Of a DNA stretch of 34,336 bases, positions 33,628 through 34,336 are shown one piece after another. The notes beneath the pieces are model-generated. The model worked only from the letters and a program-made list of their open reading frames with translations. It did not search any database and was not told where the DNA came from. The stretch is taken from NCBI RefSeq assembly GCF_000003605.2, contig NW_003141319.1, positions 184,031 to 218,366 of the forward strand, written 5' to 3'. Source of the DNA: Saccoglossus kowalevskii (taxonomy: Eukaryota; Hemichordata; Enteropneusta; Harrimaniidae). The position numbers and the translations under genes are program-made. Numbering within the stretch: position 1 is the stretch's first letter; each line of letters starts with the position of its first letter.

Positions 33628-33822
33628 TACTGTAAAATACTTTATTTTCGCTTGGAATTAATTATCGTCATTCAGTGAAAATAAAATCCAGCGAATATAT
33701 CCTTTTTCCTATATTTAACATTGAACCAGTGAATAACCAGTGAAAATAAATTCCATACAAAACACTCAAAAAGTACTTTTCAGCGAAAATTATCTCCAAC
33801 TAAAATAAAGTATTTCACAGTA
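33628..33822. mobile_element. TA-flanked MITE (family B), copy 3
   Basis: The left end TACTGTAAAATACTTTATTT and the right end AAATAAAGTATTTCACAGTA form a clean inverted repeat. TA lies at both edges, and the length is 195 bp. It sits upstream of the first visible RPAP2 exon, probably in an intron. Confidence 0.88.
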
Positions 33823-34125
33823 GGCAATTAATTTTAAAATATTGGAGCATGGATGCTAGCCTGAACTGGAGTGTCTAATCACACATATTCTTCATTGTTG
33901 TAATTACTCAAGGTTGCTTCTAAATTCAATTTTGAGATTCTCTTGAATATTATTTTTCATGAATCTTTCAATACGAGAAGCCCTTATGATGCTTACAGGG
34001 GTCAGGGGTCAGAATTCAGTGGGAGGTTTTTTACAAATCATACAAAAAATGCAACGATAGTCGCAGTGTTGTACACATTCACATTTTGTATAAGACAATG
34101 TATTTTTCATGCATTGTGAACAAAA

Positions 34126-34336
34126 GACCATTATCGGCAAATAATTGTGCTCCATTTTTATATAGTGGACAGCTATCGACCAATAAATGTGCTCCATTTT
34201 TATATAGCAGACAGCTATCGGCCAATAAATGTGCTCCATTTTTTATATAGTGGACAGCTATTGGCCAATAAATGTGCTCCATTTTTTATATAGTGGACAG
34301 TTATCGGCCAATAAATGTGCTCCATTTTTTATATAG
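34126..34336. repeat. 42/43-bp tandem repeat running off the window
   Basis: Five units of TGGACAGCTATCGGCCAATA, then AATGTGCTCCATTTTTATATAG. The first is diverged (ATTATCGGCAAATAATTGTG), and later ones carry one extra T. The minus-strand frames here (HIYWPIAV repeats) are by-products. The array is cut by the window end. Confidence 0.95.

Noticed and set aside
34009-34282. Repeat peptide frames on the minus strand at the right edge
   Set aside because: They arise from the 42-bp tandem repeat.
1-34336. tRNA, rRNA, CRISPR array, bacterial operon or viral genes
   Set aside because: I searched by eye for tRNA T-loop words, rRNA motifs and spaced identical repeats and saw none. The tandem arrays have no unique spacers, and the gene structure is eukaryotic.

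Overview
This is a 34 kb piece of an AT-rich nuclear genome from an animal. It has spliced exons with GT-AG introns, long stretches without genes, many minisatellites and short inverted-repeat (MITE-type) transposon relics. Nothing looks bacterial or viral. The one gene I recognise is a conserved eukaryotic one, RPAP2, whose exons resemble the animal form. The repeat style would suit a marine invertebrate, but I cannot name a phylum from the sequence.

Layout. Positions 1 to about 27,850 hold no gene I can recognise. The stretch is AT-rich filler interrupted by three things. First, tandem arrays: a 47-bp unit at 0.3 kb, a 49-bp unit at three separate loci (8.1, 15.9 and 20.8 kb), a 28-bp unit at 10.8 to 12.2 kb, and a 58-bp unit at 21.3 kb. 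Second, MITEs of at least three families: a TTAA-flanked family at 12.4, 18.1 and 21.7 kb; a TA-flanked family at 19.0, 24.0 and 33.6 kb; and a second TA-flanked type at 23.0 kb. Third, several blocks of higher GC and higher complexity at about 6.0, 10.2, 14.1 to 15.1 and 17.6 kb. These are rich in homeodomain-, POU- and Sox-like words and look like candidate cis-regulatory modules. Two perfect 13-base CTCF-type words, plus three weaker ones, point toward each other across this stretch.

From about 33.55 kb down to 28.12 kb the minus strand carries five exons of RPAP2, the RNA polymerase II CTD phosphatase/import factor of the Rtr1 family. All four exon joins agree in phase. The 5' exons lie beyond the right edge of the window and the last exon is uncertain. 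The RPAP2 introns hold a 34-bp minisatellite of about 33 units and a TTAA-flanked MITE. The sequence upstream of the first visible exon holds a TA-flanked MITE and a 42-bp array that runs off the window.

The long open frames over the minisatellites (up to 463 codons) are best explained by the repeat units, not by genes. The most unusual structures are the 28-bp array, whose three frames on one strand all encode the same cyclic 28-residue peptide, the 49-bp repeat family shared by three loci with a recurring 23-bp internal deletion, and the possible regulatory domain bounded by convergent CTCF-like words.
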